Origin: Ehretia macrophylla | Taxonomy: Eukaryota; Streptophyta; Magnoliopsida; Boraginales; Ehretiaceae | DNA length: 64,000 nt | Assembly (NCBI GenBank): GCA_037974665.1 | Contig: CM075766.1 | Coordinates: 48,930,069 to 48,994,068 of the forward strand | Direction: 5' to 3' | Shown here: positions 25,492-37,505 of the stretch, in pieces | Layout: each line of letters begins with the position of its first letter | Numbering within the stretch: the stretch's first letter is position 1 | Translations under genes and position numbers: made by a program | The notes under the pieces: model-generated | Seen by the model: only the letters and a program-made list of their open reading frames with translations | Database searches by the model: none | What the model was told of the DNA's origin: nothing

Positions 25492-26593
25492 TACCCACTC
25501 TGCCAGTAATCTCAAACGACCCCACAAACCTAGGACTCAGCTTACCACCTTTACCATAACGAGCAAACCCCTTACGAGGAGACAATCTCAAGAAAACCAG
25601 ATCTCCGACTGCAAACTCCAAGTCCCGACGACGCTTATCAGCATAACTCTTGAATCTACTCTGTGCCGTAAGCATTCTCTGCCTGATCAACTGAACATTC
25701 TCGATCTTCTCTAGAAGCTCTGCCATAATAGTCGGATCAATAGTCTTCATCTCCCCTACCTCGTCCCAATACAAAGGTGAACGGTACTTACGACCATAAA
25801 GAGCTGCAAAAGGTGCCATTCCAATAGTAGCTTGATAACTATTGTTATAAGCAAACTTGGCAAGTGGTAGATGTTTCTCCCAGTTCTTCCTGAAGTCCAA
25901 AACACAAGCCCTAAGCATATCTTCCAGAATCTGAATAGTCATCTCAGACTGACCGTCGGTCTGTGGATGATACGCTGTACTGAAATTAAGCTGAGTACCC
26001 AAAGTCTCCTGAAATTTCTCCCACAAACAAGAAGTAAATCGAGGATCTCGATTTGAGACAATACTAGATGGAATCTTGTGAAGTCTAACAATCTGATCCA
26101 AATAAAGATCCGTCAACTTTGCAACTTCATCTCCCATCCGCATCGAAATAAAGTGAGCTGTCTTCGTCAAACGATCCATGACAACCCAAATTGCATCGTT
26201 ACCTCTGTGTGTTCTAGGCAACCTAGTGACGAAGTCCATCGTAATATGCTCCCATTTCTACTGTGGTATAGCCAACGGCTGAAGCAAACCTGCAGGTCGT
26301 TGATGCTCGGCTTTCACTCGTTGACAAGTCAAACATCTAGACACGAACTGAGCAACTTCTCTCTTCATATTATTCTACCAGTAATGTTGCTTCAAGTCCC
26401 GATACATCTTGTTTCCACCAGGATGAATAGTGTACTTAGAATTATGAGCCTCTTCCAGAATACCTCGCCTCAAGCCCGGTTCATCAGGAACACAAACCCT
26501 GTTTCGAAACCGAAGAATGCCATCCTCATGCACTTTGAAGTCAGACTGATCATTCGTGATCTGGTCCTTCCTCTTTTGAAGTTTAACATCAAG
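25492..26593 (-). pseudogene. Element A integrase (zinc-binding end, catalytic core, start of C-terminal domain)
   Basis: Integrase inserts the DNA copy into the host chromosome. The minus-strand translation shows the [17 protein letters not shown] zinc-binding end (about 26290-26340), then the core with WVVMDRLTKTAHF (first catalytic Asp), VSNRDPRFTS (second catalytic position) and HPQTDGQSEMTIQ (catalytic Glu), then the C-terminal segment ending GSFEITGRVG. The second catalytic residue, normally Asp in SDRD, is Asn here (codon 26051-26053, a GAT-to-AAT change). Stops occur near 26263, 26374 and 26595; two of these fit TGG-to-TAG changes at conserved tryptophan positions. Element B is inserted at 25491/25492. 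Confidence 0.92.
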
Positions 26594-27322
26594 TTACTGA
26601 GCTTCTCTGATCTGAGACAACAATAAAGGCTGAATACGGAGATGTGAACACATTACCCCAACCTGAGTCAACTCCGGTCTCCAATAAGTGAATTCCTCAA
26701 GAACTTCCCACTTCTTGACAGCCAAACAAGAAACACTCGCCTTACGGCTAAGTGCGTCTGCCATAACATTTGCCTTTCCAGGCAGATAGCTGATAGAGCA
26801 ATTATAATCTCCAAGAAGTTCCATCCACCTCCGCTGACGCATATTCAACTCCTTCTGTGAGAATAAAAACTTAAGACTCTTATGATCAGTGAAAATCTCG
26901 AACTTACTGCCCCACAGATAATGACGCCACTTTTTCAGTGCAAAAACAACAGCTACCAACTCAAGATCATGAGTCGGATAATTCACCTCATAAGGCTTCA
27001 ACTTTCTAGAAGCATAGGAAATAACCCGACCATTCAGCATAAGAACACATCCCAAGCCCTCATTGGATGCATTGCTGTAAATGACCATATTATTGGTCCC
27101 CTCTGGTAGAGCAAGTACTGGAGCATTAGTCAATCTCTTTTTCAACTCCTGAAACCCACTCTCACATTTCTCATCCCAAACAAAGCTAATATGTTTCTGA
27201 GTTAACTTAGAAAGTGGCCCTGTAATCTTAGAAAAGTCCTTGACAAACCTATGATAATAACCTGCCAAGGCAAGAAAGCTACAAACCTCCGAAACATTCT
27301 CCGGACGTTTCCAAGACATCAC
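26594..27322 (-). pseudogene. Element A RT end (thumb) and RNase H
   Basis: The thumb/connection segment [17 protein letters not shown] is followed by RNase H with [33 protein letters not shown] and [16 protein letters not shown], then [14 protein letters not shown]. The first RNase H catalytic Asp (usually YSDAS) is Asn at codon 27071-27073, again a GAT-to-AAT change. The frame is open over 243 codons but is bounded by stops at both ends that interrupt the polyprotein. RNase H would normally digest template RNA during reverse transcription. Confidence 0.92.
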
Positions 27323-27952
27323 CTATTCAATCTTAGTTGGATGCACTGAAATACCGCTCTGTGTGATAACATGACCAAGAAAAGATATGTGTTGCAGCCA
27401 AAATTCACATTTGCTGAACTTGGCAAATAACTGATGCTCTTGCAGCTTCTGTAAGACAAGCCGTAGATGTTGCTCGTGCTCCGATTCAGACTTAGAATAA
27501 ACCAAGATATCATCAATAAAGATAACCACGAACTGGTCCAAGTACGGCTGAAAAACCCGATGCATAAGGTCCATAAATGCTGCCGGTGCATTAGTTAATC
27601 CAAAGGGCATAACTACAAACTCATAATGCCCGTACCGAGTCCTGAAGGCAGACTTCGGAACATCCTCCATACGAATCCGAAGCTAATAATACCTCTGCCT
27701 CAAGTCAAACTTAGAGTAGACTTTGGCTCCCTGAAGTTGATCAAACAACTCGTCAATTAGTGGCAAAGGATACTTATTCTTGATGGTCACCTGATTCAAA
27801 CCACGATAATCAATACACAATCTCAAGGTACCATCATTCTTCTTCACAAATAAAACAGGAGCTCCCCAAGGTGAAGAACTCTGCTGAATGAAACCTTTTT
27901 CTATTAACTCCTGCAACTGAGTTTTCAGCTCCTTCAACTCCGCTGGTGCCAT
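27323..27952 (-). pseudogene. Element A reverse transcriptase (fingers and palm)
   Basis: Reverse transcriptase copies element RNA into DNA. Visible motifs: [40 protein letters not shown], then [20 protein letters not shown], and the catalytic box FIDDILVYS (about 27500-27525). A TAG stop at about 27680, between the two halves, fits a CAG-to-TAG change at the position where the family has YQLRI. A further TAG ends the segment near 27320, and another precedes it at about 27955. Motif spacing is normal for gypsy RT. Confidence 0.94.
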
Positions 27953-28654
27953 CTAGTACGCTGATTTAGAAATAGGTTGAGTACCGGGAACAAGATTAAT
28001 CACAAACTCTACATCTCTCTCTGGCAGTAATCCTGGCAACTCCTCGGGAAATACATTGGGGTATTCCCGAATAATAGGAACTTCCTCAAGCTGTAGCTTA
28101 TTAGATGGCTTGTTGATCAAATAAGCTAGATAACCCGAACACCCCTTACTCACCAACTTAACTACTTTAGTTGCTGAGATAACAAAACTCCTCTTAGCAC
28201 CCTGATTCCCTACTACCTCAACTACTGGCTGATCTGGCAAATGAAACTGTACTACCTTCGTTCTACAGTTCAACTGGGCATCATACTTAGAAAGCCAATC
28301 CATACCCAAGATAATATCGCACCCCCGGATAGGAAATAAGATAAGGTCCGAAGGAAAATTATACCCTTTAACATGAATTATACAATCCTTACATGCTAAG
28401 CCCGTAATATACTTATCAGTCAAAGAGGTACTAATCTCAACCACATAAGGTAGTCTTTCAGGTTGCACATTAACACGTTGCACACAAACTGGAGCAATGA
28501 AAGAATGCGTAGCACCAGAATCAATCAACACTTTAACAAGTCGATCAAGTATAAGGAAGTTACCTTCCACAACTGCAGTCTCCTCAGGCATCTCCTCCAA
28601 GTCAACTGCGTAGGCCCGAGCCTGAACCCGCTGCTGCTGAGGTGCACTGCCCAC
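27953..28654 (-). pseudogene. Element A aspartic protease and linker to RT
   Basis: The protease cuts the polyprotein. The catalytic box VLIDSGATHSFI is intact, with its Asp codon at 28520-28522. The flap/second conserved block CDIILGMDWLSKYDA follows. The C-terminal linker with YPNVFPEELPGLLPERDVEF is the usual lead-in to gypsy RT. A TGA just upstream (about 28657) looks like a CGA-to-TGA change, separating it from gag. This is a 233-codon open frame in an otherwise broken polyprotein. Confidence 0.92.
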
Positions 28655-29802
28655 AGGTCAACCTTGATAACGCTGAGTCACTACCCGACCCTCAGTCATC
28701 TGATATCTAGGGTAATCCCTCACCTTATGCTGATTGCTACCGCAACCCAAACTAGCCCCTGACTTCACCCTGCAGTCGGCCTCCACATGGCCCTGGCACT
28801 TGCAGTAAGTACACTGCGGTGATGATGCACTGACATTGCCCTTGGAAGAACTAGAAGCTGAAGAAGCAGCTGTACCAGCCTGCTGCTGAGGTCTAACAAA
28901 ACTAGGCCTGTATTGACCCTGAGACTGGGCTGGCCTGTACTGGGACTGAGCCTGATAAGACCCCTGCTGAAACTGCGGTCGATAATAACTCTGCTGACCC
29001 TGCGGTCTGTAAAAACCCTGCAGCTGAAATGGCCTCTTACTAGGCTGGCTAGATACAATCTATTCCCCTTTTCTCTTCTCCAGTCTAGAAGCTGCATCAA
29101 AGGCCTCTGTAAGTATATCATACCGATTCAGGGCTATCGCATCCTGAATCTCGGGCCTCAACCTTAACATGAATCTACGAGTCTTACGTTCCTCGTCAGC
29201 CATATACTCTGGTGCATACCGGAACAACCTAGTGAAAGTGGCCTCATACTGAGCCACTGAAGCATCTCCCTGCACTAAGACAAGAAACTCTGCCTCTCTC
29301 TGCTTGTGATCCTTGGGACATACTTTGCCCAGAAAGCTAACAGAAAGGTATCCCAAACATACGGAATACCCAGAGTCTCCTAGCTAGTTTTCACCGTGCG
29401 CCACCATTCTTCCACCTCATCATCCAGCAAGTACACGGCAAAAGTGACCTTCCGCTCATCGGTATAATCAAGAGGGTCAAAAATCTTCTCCACCTTGCTA
29501 ATCCACGCCTCAGCTTTCCTATCATCCGGCTCCCCCTGAAACCGTGGTGGATAATACCCTAAAAACTCTTTCAGTGTACCACGACCGTGGTACCCACCTT
29601 GTGCGTTCAATAACTGATTATGCAATGCCTGATTTTGGGCAGCCTACCCTACCAGTAACTGTGCCTGACTGGCCATGATCTCGTTCATCCTATCAAAAGC
29701 TGCACCTATACGATCATCATTCCTAACTTGGCCTGGTGCCACATTTCTTGGAACCTCATCAGTCATCTCAGGCCTACCTCTGGTCCTCGGTCTACCCGTC
29801 AT
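28655..29802 (-). pseudogene. Element A gag with CCHC zinc knuckle
   Basis: Gag forms the virus-like particle. The likely start is the MTGRPRTRGRP methionine at 29802, about 290 bases inside the 5' LTR. The retrotransposon gag core is visible: YPPRFQGEPDDRKAEAWISK, DDEVEEWW, then GDASVAQYEATFTRLFRYAP, and the conserved block ending in ILTEAFDAASRLEKRKGE. A Gln-rich stretch follows, then the knuckle CTYCKCQGHVEADC (about 28771-28812; C-X2-C-X4-H-X4-C). It is broken by stops near 29056, 29379 and 29641 and by a frameshift close to 29340-29350. The likely original codons suggest TGG-to-TAG and CAG-to-TAG changes. Confidence 0.9.
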
Positions 29803-30094
29803 TCTACTAATCAAAGAGTTAGCACAGGTTATAGCACGTAAACAGGCTATAGACAATTATTAGCAAATAAACAACAATTCACATAAACACATAAATCACT
29901 TAAGTATCAATCACATAAACAAATTAATCACATAATCACATAAGCACTAAATCACATAATCACTTAATCACTTAACCATATTAACACATAGTTCACTTTT
30001 CTTTCACTTCATACATACTTTCATGCTAAGACCATTACCCACATTCCAAGAATACCCCGGCTGACAGCTAACATGCGCTCTGATACCACTTAAA
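29803..30094 (-). other. Element A leader between 5' LTR and gag
   Basis: AT-rich untranslated leader with runs of acataaatcac-type words. It holds the primer-binding site next to the LTR. No open frame of note. Confidence 0.8.
30077..30088 (-). other. Primer-binding site of element A
   Basis: The plus strand reads gctctgatacca; the element strand is TGGTATCAGAGC, matching the 3' end of plant initiator tRNA-Met. It lies six bases from the LTR end. Confidence 0.92.
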
Positions 30095-30711
30095 TGTTAC
30101 GCCCCAACACGACCCCATCTGTAATCAGTCAAGACGCAACGGAATTTCGGCAGTATATCGACAGTAATCAAGACACCGAAGCTCTAAACGAACCTCTAAA
30201 AAAACATCATACAATCAAACTCCTCAACCAAACGACAATCAATTCCTCCATACCATTAACAACATACAACATAACCATATTATAACATATTCATTCTTAG
30301 ACAATTCATTCATAGTTATACGCCTCCGTTCCAACATAATACCTTAACTTTAACATACATATCAAAATAGACTATAAACCAATTTAGTAATCTAGATCAT
30401 AACAAAAGAAAGACTACTAAATTAACATCATTTAGTTCATTATCTTCAGCACAACTTATACATCATAAACAACAAAGTAAATGAAGACAACTAGTTTAAT
30501 ATACAAGATAATAGAGTATACAACATCTCAACATCAAGGACAAGACTCTGGCACATAGGACTTGTCCACATACGGCACATTATCCCATTCTGGAGGCACG
30601 TACCTGTAATCTTGCTCAATAACACCTGTATGCATGTAATAATAGAGAGTGAGCTTATATAAAACAAGCTCAGCGAGGATCCAATAGATCTCTAATAGTA
30701 TTTACTATGCT
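30095..30711 (-). repeat. 5' LTR of element A, first part
   Basis: It starts TGTTACGCCCCAAC and matches 14945-15561, then is cut after ...tactatgct by element C. The remainder resumes at 45375. Confidence 0.93.
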
Positions 30712-33552
30712 TGTAACACCCCGATCCCTCTCGAGACCGGGAGTTCTATCAATCAATCTATTCACAACCCAAATCCAAACCCGGGCAAAATTTTTAGAGA
30801 AAGACGGACATAGTCTCCCCTGTTTCTAGGCAAATTGCAAAACCTGTAATAGCATATAAATGGACCAACACCGTGTCCAACCATACAAAACTTCCTCAAG
30901 GCCATCCGAGCCTCAGTTCTCAACAATTTAAACTCAGCAAGTATACATACATTTCCAATTTAAAAGCTAACCTATCTTTTTCCATTTTTGACAAGTACAT
31001 TCGAACTTGACAATTAAACCATACTAAGCTACTACATAAAATAAACTATCATGCCATTCTAACCCTTTTCCTTTGGACATTACAAACATGCATTGAAGTT
31101 AAACTATAATAACTAGTTACATAATCTAACTTATCAAACTACTTCAACAATCTAATGAAACTTAAATTACATTCCTTTTGACATTAAATACATACAATAC
31201 ATGTAAGCATACATCTTTGCATCTTTGACAACTCAAGCCACATAGGCACGCAAAACAACTCTTCAGGCACGAACTGTCACATAATCACAAACTTTCCAGC
31301 TAACAAGGCATATCCCCAAATGTGGTGGTGAGGAGTGAGTATACACAACACATATACTCAGTGATGGCGAGACAAATATCGAATTGGAGAGAAAGAAATT
31401 CGTGCAATGCAAATAAGACAGTTAAGCAATATAACTGATAAGTAAGCAATCGAGACAAACAATCAATACAATAAGCAATTACTGAAAGCATTAACACAAC
31501 CATTCAAAGCAATACCACACTCTGAAGGCTATGGTTCACTCATACGAGCAATATACCATTTCACGAGCGATACATCAATCTCGAGCTTGATGTTGACAAC
31601 GATGACAATAAGCGCGCAACTACCTTATAACACCAGTTTGGAATACCCCGGAAGTATCCATCAATCTACAACCCAAATCTCCCTGGGAGGCAACCCAAGC
31701 GAGAAGAGGGAATAGCCACGGAGCTAGAGCAACCAACACTAGCAACCCGAGGCTACCCAGAGAGGCCCATCACTCACGCGCTGGACACTATGCAATGCAA
31801 GACTCGTTACAAGGCAATAAATGAGCGATAGCACAACAATACAAACTAGTGACAACAAACGAGATAACAAGCAATCACAATCAATACTAGCATTCAACTA
31901 ACTTTTCAAGCATAACAAGCAATAATAAGCAACAATAACACCAATTAAACAAGTAACAGCAGTTCAAACACGAAAACAACAAATATCACTATTCAATCCC
32001 CAACTTCCAAAGACAATTACGAGCAAACGAGCTACGGAATTAGGAAACCGATTTCACTACATTCACTCAGGCACTACAAGGCACATTTCTATGTCACTAA
32101 ACTTCACTTTCTCACCCGAGGCCTGAAAGTCCACCTACTGCGTTTGAACTACAACTATGCTAACCGGTCATTCAATCAACGCCACAACAGCGCCAAAAGT
32201 GCTTCCATACCCTCAATTACAAAACCCCTAACTCAATTCGAGCACGGTCAACTTTTGGTCAAACGACCCCTTTACGCTTCTTTGTCTAATTTCTAATTTT
32301 AACAAAGGCCGGTCCATTTTTATTTCACATTTTAGCTTTCTATCATTAATGACACCTATCCAAATCAAGCAATCGCAATTCGGATCGAAATTCGAAATTC
32401 TAGGGTTTACTATTCATAATTTACTATTCATGTCTTCCCCAATTTCAAATACGCAGTATCAACTATAAAAATTGCTAAATAACTAATAAGCAATGCTCTA
32501 CGAACCCTAAGCAAGCTATTTCAAGCAATAACAGGCATTATAATGCGATAAATATCAAATCTAAAAAATTGACTCAAAAATCAAATTCATATTAAATTGC
32601 ACAAAAGCGTGAAAATCCTCACAAATATTGAAGACCAAGACCCGCAAGGACCCGAGCCACGACCCCCGAGCAATTCCACGTGCAATTGTAGAAGAAAAAT
32701 GCAAGAAAATCTTTTCTTTTCTCCTCCTTGAAGCTTCGGCCATGGCAAGGGATACAAGGGTCATTTTTTGTTTTGTTTTGAGTCAATTTTTGCCTTGTTT
32801 TTAATTTAAATGGTGACAAGGGCATTTTGGTCATTTGCAAAATCAAACTTTAATTAAAAATAGTCAAATAAGCTTATTTTGATGCCATTAAATCTAATTC
32901 AAGTTAAAACAATGCAATTAAATGAAAAACAACTAAAACTAGTTAAATTAAGCTAAAAACATTTTCCACTAAATCCGAAGAATATTTCTCTAACTCTTAT
33001 TTTTGAAATTCTACGATCGAACGGTTAATAATCGATCGCTAATAAAGTGATGAGCAATAATATAAAACTTTAATTCTTTGAAAAGTAGAATAGTATAATA
33101 GTTTAAAATTCACTCCGGCTCGGAGTTACTTTTCTCATTTATTTAAAAATCGAGTGATTTGAATACAAAACAACCAAAACCAATTATTAAAATAATCAAA
33201 ACAATCAAGGTAATCAATATTCATTTAAAATAATTAATTTAACTATTTTTAGAACATTTTAAAGAATTATGAAGTTAATGTTAAGTTACAAATGAACAAA
33301 TAAATATAAACATGTAATCAAGTGCAATTAAATATTAACATTTAAGATGACACTTAATTAAATACAAGAGAATAAATTCAATTACTATAATTAATAGAAG
33401 TAGATAACAACCTTTCAATTATTCAATATACAATTACTAAATGCTTCCAAGAGAAATATGAAAATAGTGCAAATTGGTTGATTTAACTAATTAAACATTT
33501 AATCAAATGCAGTCAAGTGCTATTAAATGCATGGCGGGTTCGGGTTATCACA
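30712..33552 (-). repeat. Left (3') LTR of element C
   Basis: TGTAACACCCCGATCCC to GGGTTATCACA, 2841 bp. It shares its beginning with the B LTR but differs in the central and end parts. The family hairpin near 31336-31360 has one stem mismatch in this copy. Confidence 0.92.
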
Positions 33553-35194
33553 TCCTTCCTCCCTTTAAAACAATTGCGTCCTCGCAATTCTTCTTCCAAT
33601 AGGACTCTGCATCATCTAAAATCCAACTCTGACTAATCTTCATCAGTTGCTGAGCAAGATAGTATATAAGAATGCTCGTAGGAAATCCCGAATAGAAATC
33701 CCAATCAAGAATGCTGAGGAAATACCAACTAAAGACTGAAGCAAAGATACTGTAGATATTATCAATACCACATACTAATGGCAGGAAGAGTACCGAAGGA
33801 ATACCCTATTTAAGAATCTTCAATAGAAGTCTAACAAGTACCCAATAAGAAAGTTAAGAGATAGCCAGAGTAGATGCACCACATGCAGTGTTGATTACCA
33901 TAAATAGACCCAGCTAAAAGTTCTGTAAAGGAATATAGAGAAGAATACCAAAGGCCAACCTCTAAATGAAATCTTCCAATCACTGAGTTCCTATCGCAAC
34001 ATCTTAGTCAAACAGCAAGTATAGATTCCCCCGAGTGGAAAGGCCGAAGGAGAAGCCGTAAACGGTACAAGATAATATGTCTAATCAGAATTCCAAGTGT
34101 AGGATCTTCCAATAAATGCCAATAAGGAAAATACTAGTAGAATGCCCAATAAGAATTCCAAAGAACACCGTAAGTAATATGAGATAATGAGTCTGATAGG
34201 AATTCCAGTTACCAAACCAACTGAGGAATGCCAAAGAAAATACCCGAACAATGCTCCAGTAAGAAAGTACCAATAATTGCCCAATAAGTAATACTAAATA
34301 AATGACCACTACGAATCCTAGAGAATGCCATTGAATAATTTCCAATAAGGAATACCAGTAACACTCCAATAAAGACCGAGACACATATACCATAGATAAT
34401 ACCATGCAGTAAGTCCGACTGAAAACCCAATAGCCAAGTCTACCAAGAAGTGCCAATAGACGTCTCCAAAGAATACCCATTAAGAAAACCAAAGAATGCT
34501 CCAAAGAATAACCAAATAAAACCCCAAGAGAAAGCTATTCTTTCACAACTATTAAGCACAGAGGAGGACCATAGAGATTTGCTAATAACCGAGCTCCAAA
34601 AGCAAACACCAATTCCCAAATAAAGGCTAGTTAAATGCCATTCATTTCCTGCCAATCCATACACCTTGAAAAGCCAGCGGTGAACCACTTTCTTCAGGGG
34701 AGGAATAGGACTTACTTACCATTTCAATAGGACATGTATGAATGCCAATATATCACAGTTATACATATGCCTTAAGCTATTATGCCAGCAAGTTTACAAA
34801 ATAGTTTATTCAACAAAGTCTCTCAAGCACGACAATCAAGTCAAGCACAACATAATCAATTCAAATCACGGCATAGCTAATTCAAGACATTCTAATACAC
34901 ACATTACAAGCAATACTTCAAACAAATAACAATTCACGAGGTCGATTCGATTCACGATGCCAATTCAATAGGTCAATTCAATGCACAACTAGACACTTCA
35001 CTTTACTTGAGAAACATTTAACACATAACACATAACTATATCACATAGGTGCATACCTTCAAGTCAAGACATACAATCTCACATACAAGCATACACTTCC
35101 AAGACACACTTAACAAGCACACATTCAAGGATCACTACCCACCAGACCGAGGACCCTGTCCCGGCTTATGAGCTAGACAAGCTCTGATACCACC
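33553..35194 (-). other. Internal region of element C, no gag-pol
   Basis: It begins with the shared polypurine tract (tccttcctcccttt) and the acaattgcgtcctcgcaattcttc motif, and ends with the primer site gctctgatacca at 35181-35192. The middle is the same degenerate gaatacca/ccaataaga repeat field as in B and D. The hydrophobic frame of B and D is split by frame changes here (34085-34504 is in a different frame). Confidence 0.8.
35181..35192 (-). other. Primer-binding site of element C
   Basis: The element strand reads TGGTATCAGAGC, two bases from the LTR. Perfect match to the usual initiator-Met primer site. Confidence 0.9.
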
Positions 35195-37505
35195 TGTAAC
35201 ACCCCGATCCCTCTCGAGACCGGGAGTTCTATCAATCAATCTATTCAAAACCCAAATCGAAACCCGGGCAAAATTTTTAGGGAAAGACAGACAGAGTCTC
35301 CCCTGTTTCTAGGCAAATTGCAAAACCTGTAATAGCATATAAATGGACCAACACCGTGTCCAACCATACAAAACTTCCTCAAGGCCATCCGAGCCTTGGT
35401 TCTCAACAATTTAAACTCAACAAGTATACATACATTTCCAATTTAAAAGCTAACCTATCTTTTTCCATTTTTGACAAGTACATTCGAACTTGACAATTAA
35501 ACCATACTAAGCTACTACATAAAATAAACTATCATGCCATTCTAACCCTTTTCCTTTGGACATTACAAACATGCATTGAAGTTAAACTATAATAACTAGT
35601 TACATAATCTAACTTATCAAACTACTTCAACAATCTAATGAAACTTAAATTATATTCCTTTTGACATTAAATACATACAATACATGTAAGAAGACATCTT
35701 TGCATCTTTGACAACTCAAGCCACATAGGCACGCAAAACAACTCTTCAGGCACGAACTGTCACATAATCACGAACTTTCCAACTAACAAGGCATATCCTG
35801 AAATGTGGTGGTGAGGAGTGAGTATACACAACACGTATACTCAGTGAGGGCGAGACAAATATCGAATTGGAGAGAAAGAAATTCGTGCAATGCAAATAAG
35901 ACAGTTAAGCAATATAACTGATAAGTAAGCAATCGAGACAAACAATCAATACAATAAGCAATTACTGAAAGCATTAACACAACCATTCAAAGCTATACTA
36001 CACTCTGAAGGCTATGGTTCACTCATACGAGCAATATACCATTTCACGAGCGATACATCAATCTCGAGCTTGATGTTGACAACGATGACAAGAAGCGCGC
36101 AACCACCTTATAACACCAGTTTGGAATACCCCGGAAGTATCCATCAATCTACAACCCAAATCTCCTTGGGAGGCAACCCAAGCGAGAAGAGGGAATAGCC
36201 ACTGAGCTAGAGCAACCAACACTGGCAACCCGAGGCTACCCAGAGAGGCCCATCACTCACGCGCTGGACACTATGCAATGCAAGACTCGATACAAGGCAA
36301 TAAACGAGCGATAGCACAACAATACAAACTAGTGACAACAAACGAGATAACAAGCAATCACAATCAATACTAGCATTCAACTAACTTTTCAAGCATAACA
36401 AGCAATAATAAGCAACAATAACACCAATTAAACAAGTAACAGCAGTTCAAACACGAAAACAACAAATATCACTATTCAATCCCCAACTTCCAAAGACAAT
36501 TACGAGCAAACGAGCTACGGAATTAGGAAACCAATTTCACTACATTCACTCAGGCACTACAAGGCACGTTTTTATGTCACCAAAGTTCACTTTCTCACCC
36601 GAGGCCTGAAAGTCCACCTACTACGTTTGAACTACATCTATGCTAATCGGTCATTCAATCAACGCCACAACAGCGCCAAAAGTGCTTCTATACCCTCAAT
36701 TACAAAACCCCCAACTCAATTCGAGCACGGTCAACTTTTGGTTAAACGGCCCCTTTACGCTTCTTTGTCTAATTTTCAATTTTAACAAAAGCCGGTCCAT
36801 TTTTATTTCACATTTTAGCTTTCTATCATTAATGACACCTATCCAAATCAAGCAATCGCAATTCAGATCGAAATTCGAAATTCTAGGGTTTACTATTCAT
36901 AATTTACTATTCATGTCTTCCCCAATTTCAAATACGTAGTTTCAACCGTAAAAATTGCTAAATAACTAACAAGCAATGCTCTACGAACCCTAAGCAAGCT
37001 ATTTCAAGCAATAACATGCATTATAATACGATAAATATAAAATCTAAAAAATTGAGTCAAAAATCAAATTCATATTAAAATGCACAAAAGCATGAAAACC
37101 CTCACAGAGATTGAAGACCAAGACCCGTAAGGACCCGAGCCACGACCCCCGAGCAATTCCATGCGCAATTGTAGAAGGAAAATGCAAGAAAATCTTTTCT
37201 TTTCTTCTCCTTGAAGCTTCGGCCATGGCAAGGGATACAAGGGTCATTTTTTGTTTTGTTTTGAGTCAATTTTTGCCTTGTTTTTAATTTAAATGGTGAC
37301 AAGGGCATTTTGGTCATTTGCAAAATCAAACTTTAATTAAAAATAGTCAAATAAGCTTATTTTGATGCCACTAAATCTAATTCAAGTTAAAATAATGCAA
37401 TTAAATGAAAAACAATTTAAACTAGTTAAATTAAGCTAAAAACATTTTCCAATAAATTCGAAGAATATTTCTCTAACTCTTATTTTCGAAATTCTATGAT
37501 CGAAC
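35195..37505 (-). repeat. Right (5') LTR of element C, first part
   Basis: It matches 30712-33020 of the left LTR and is cut at ...gatcgaac by element D. The LTR resumes at 44848. Confidence 0.92.
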
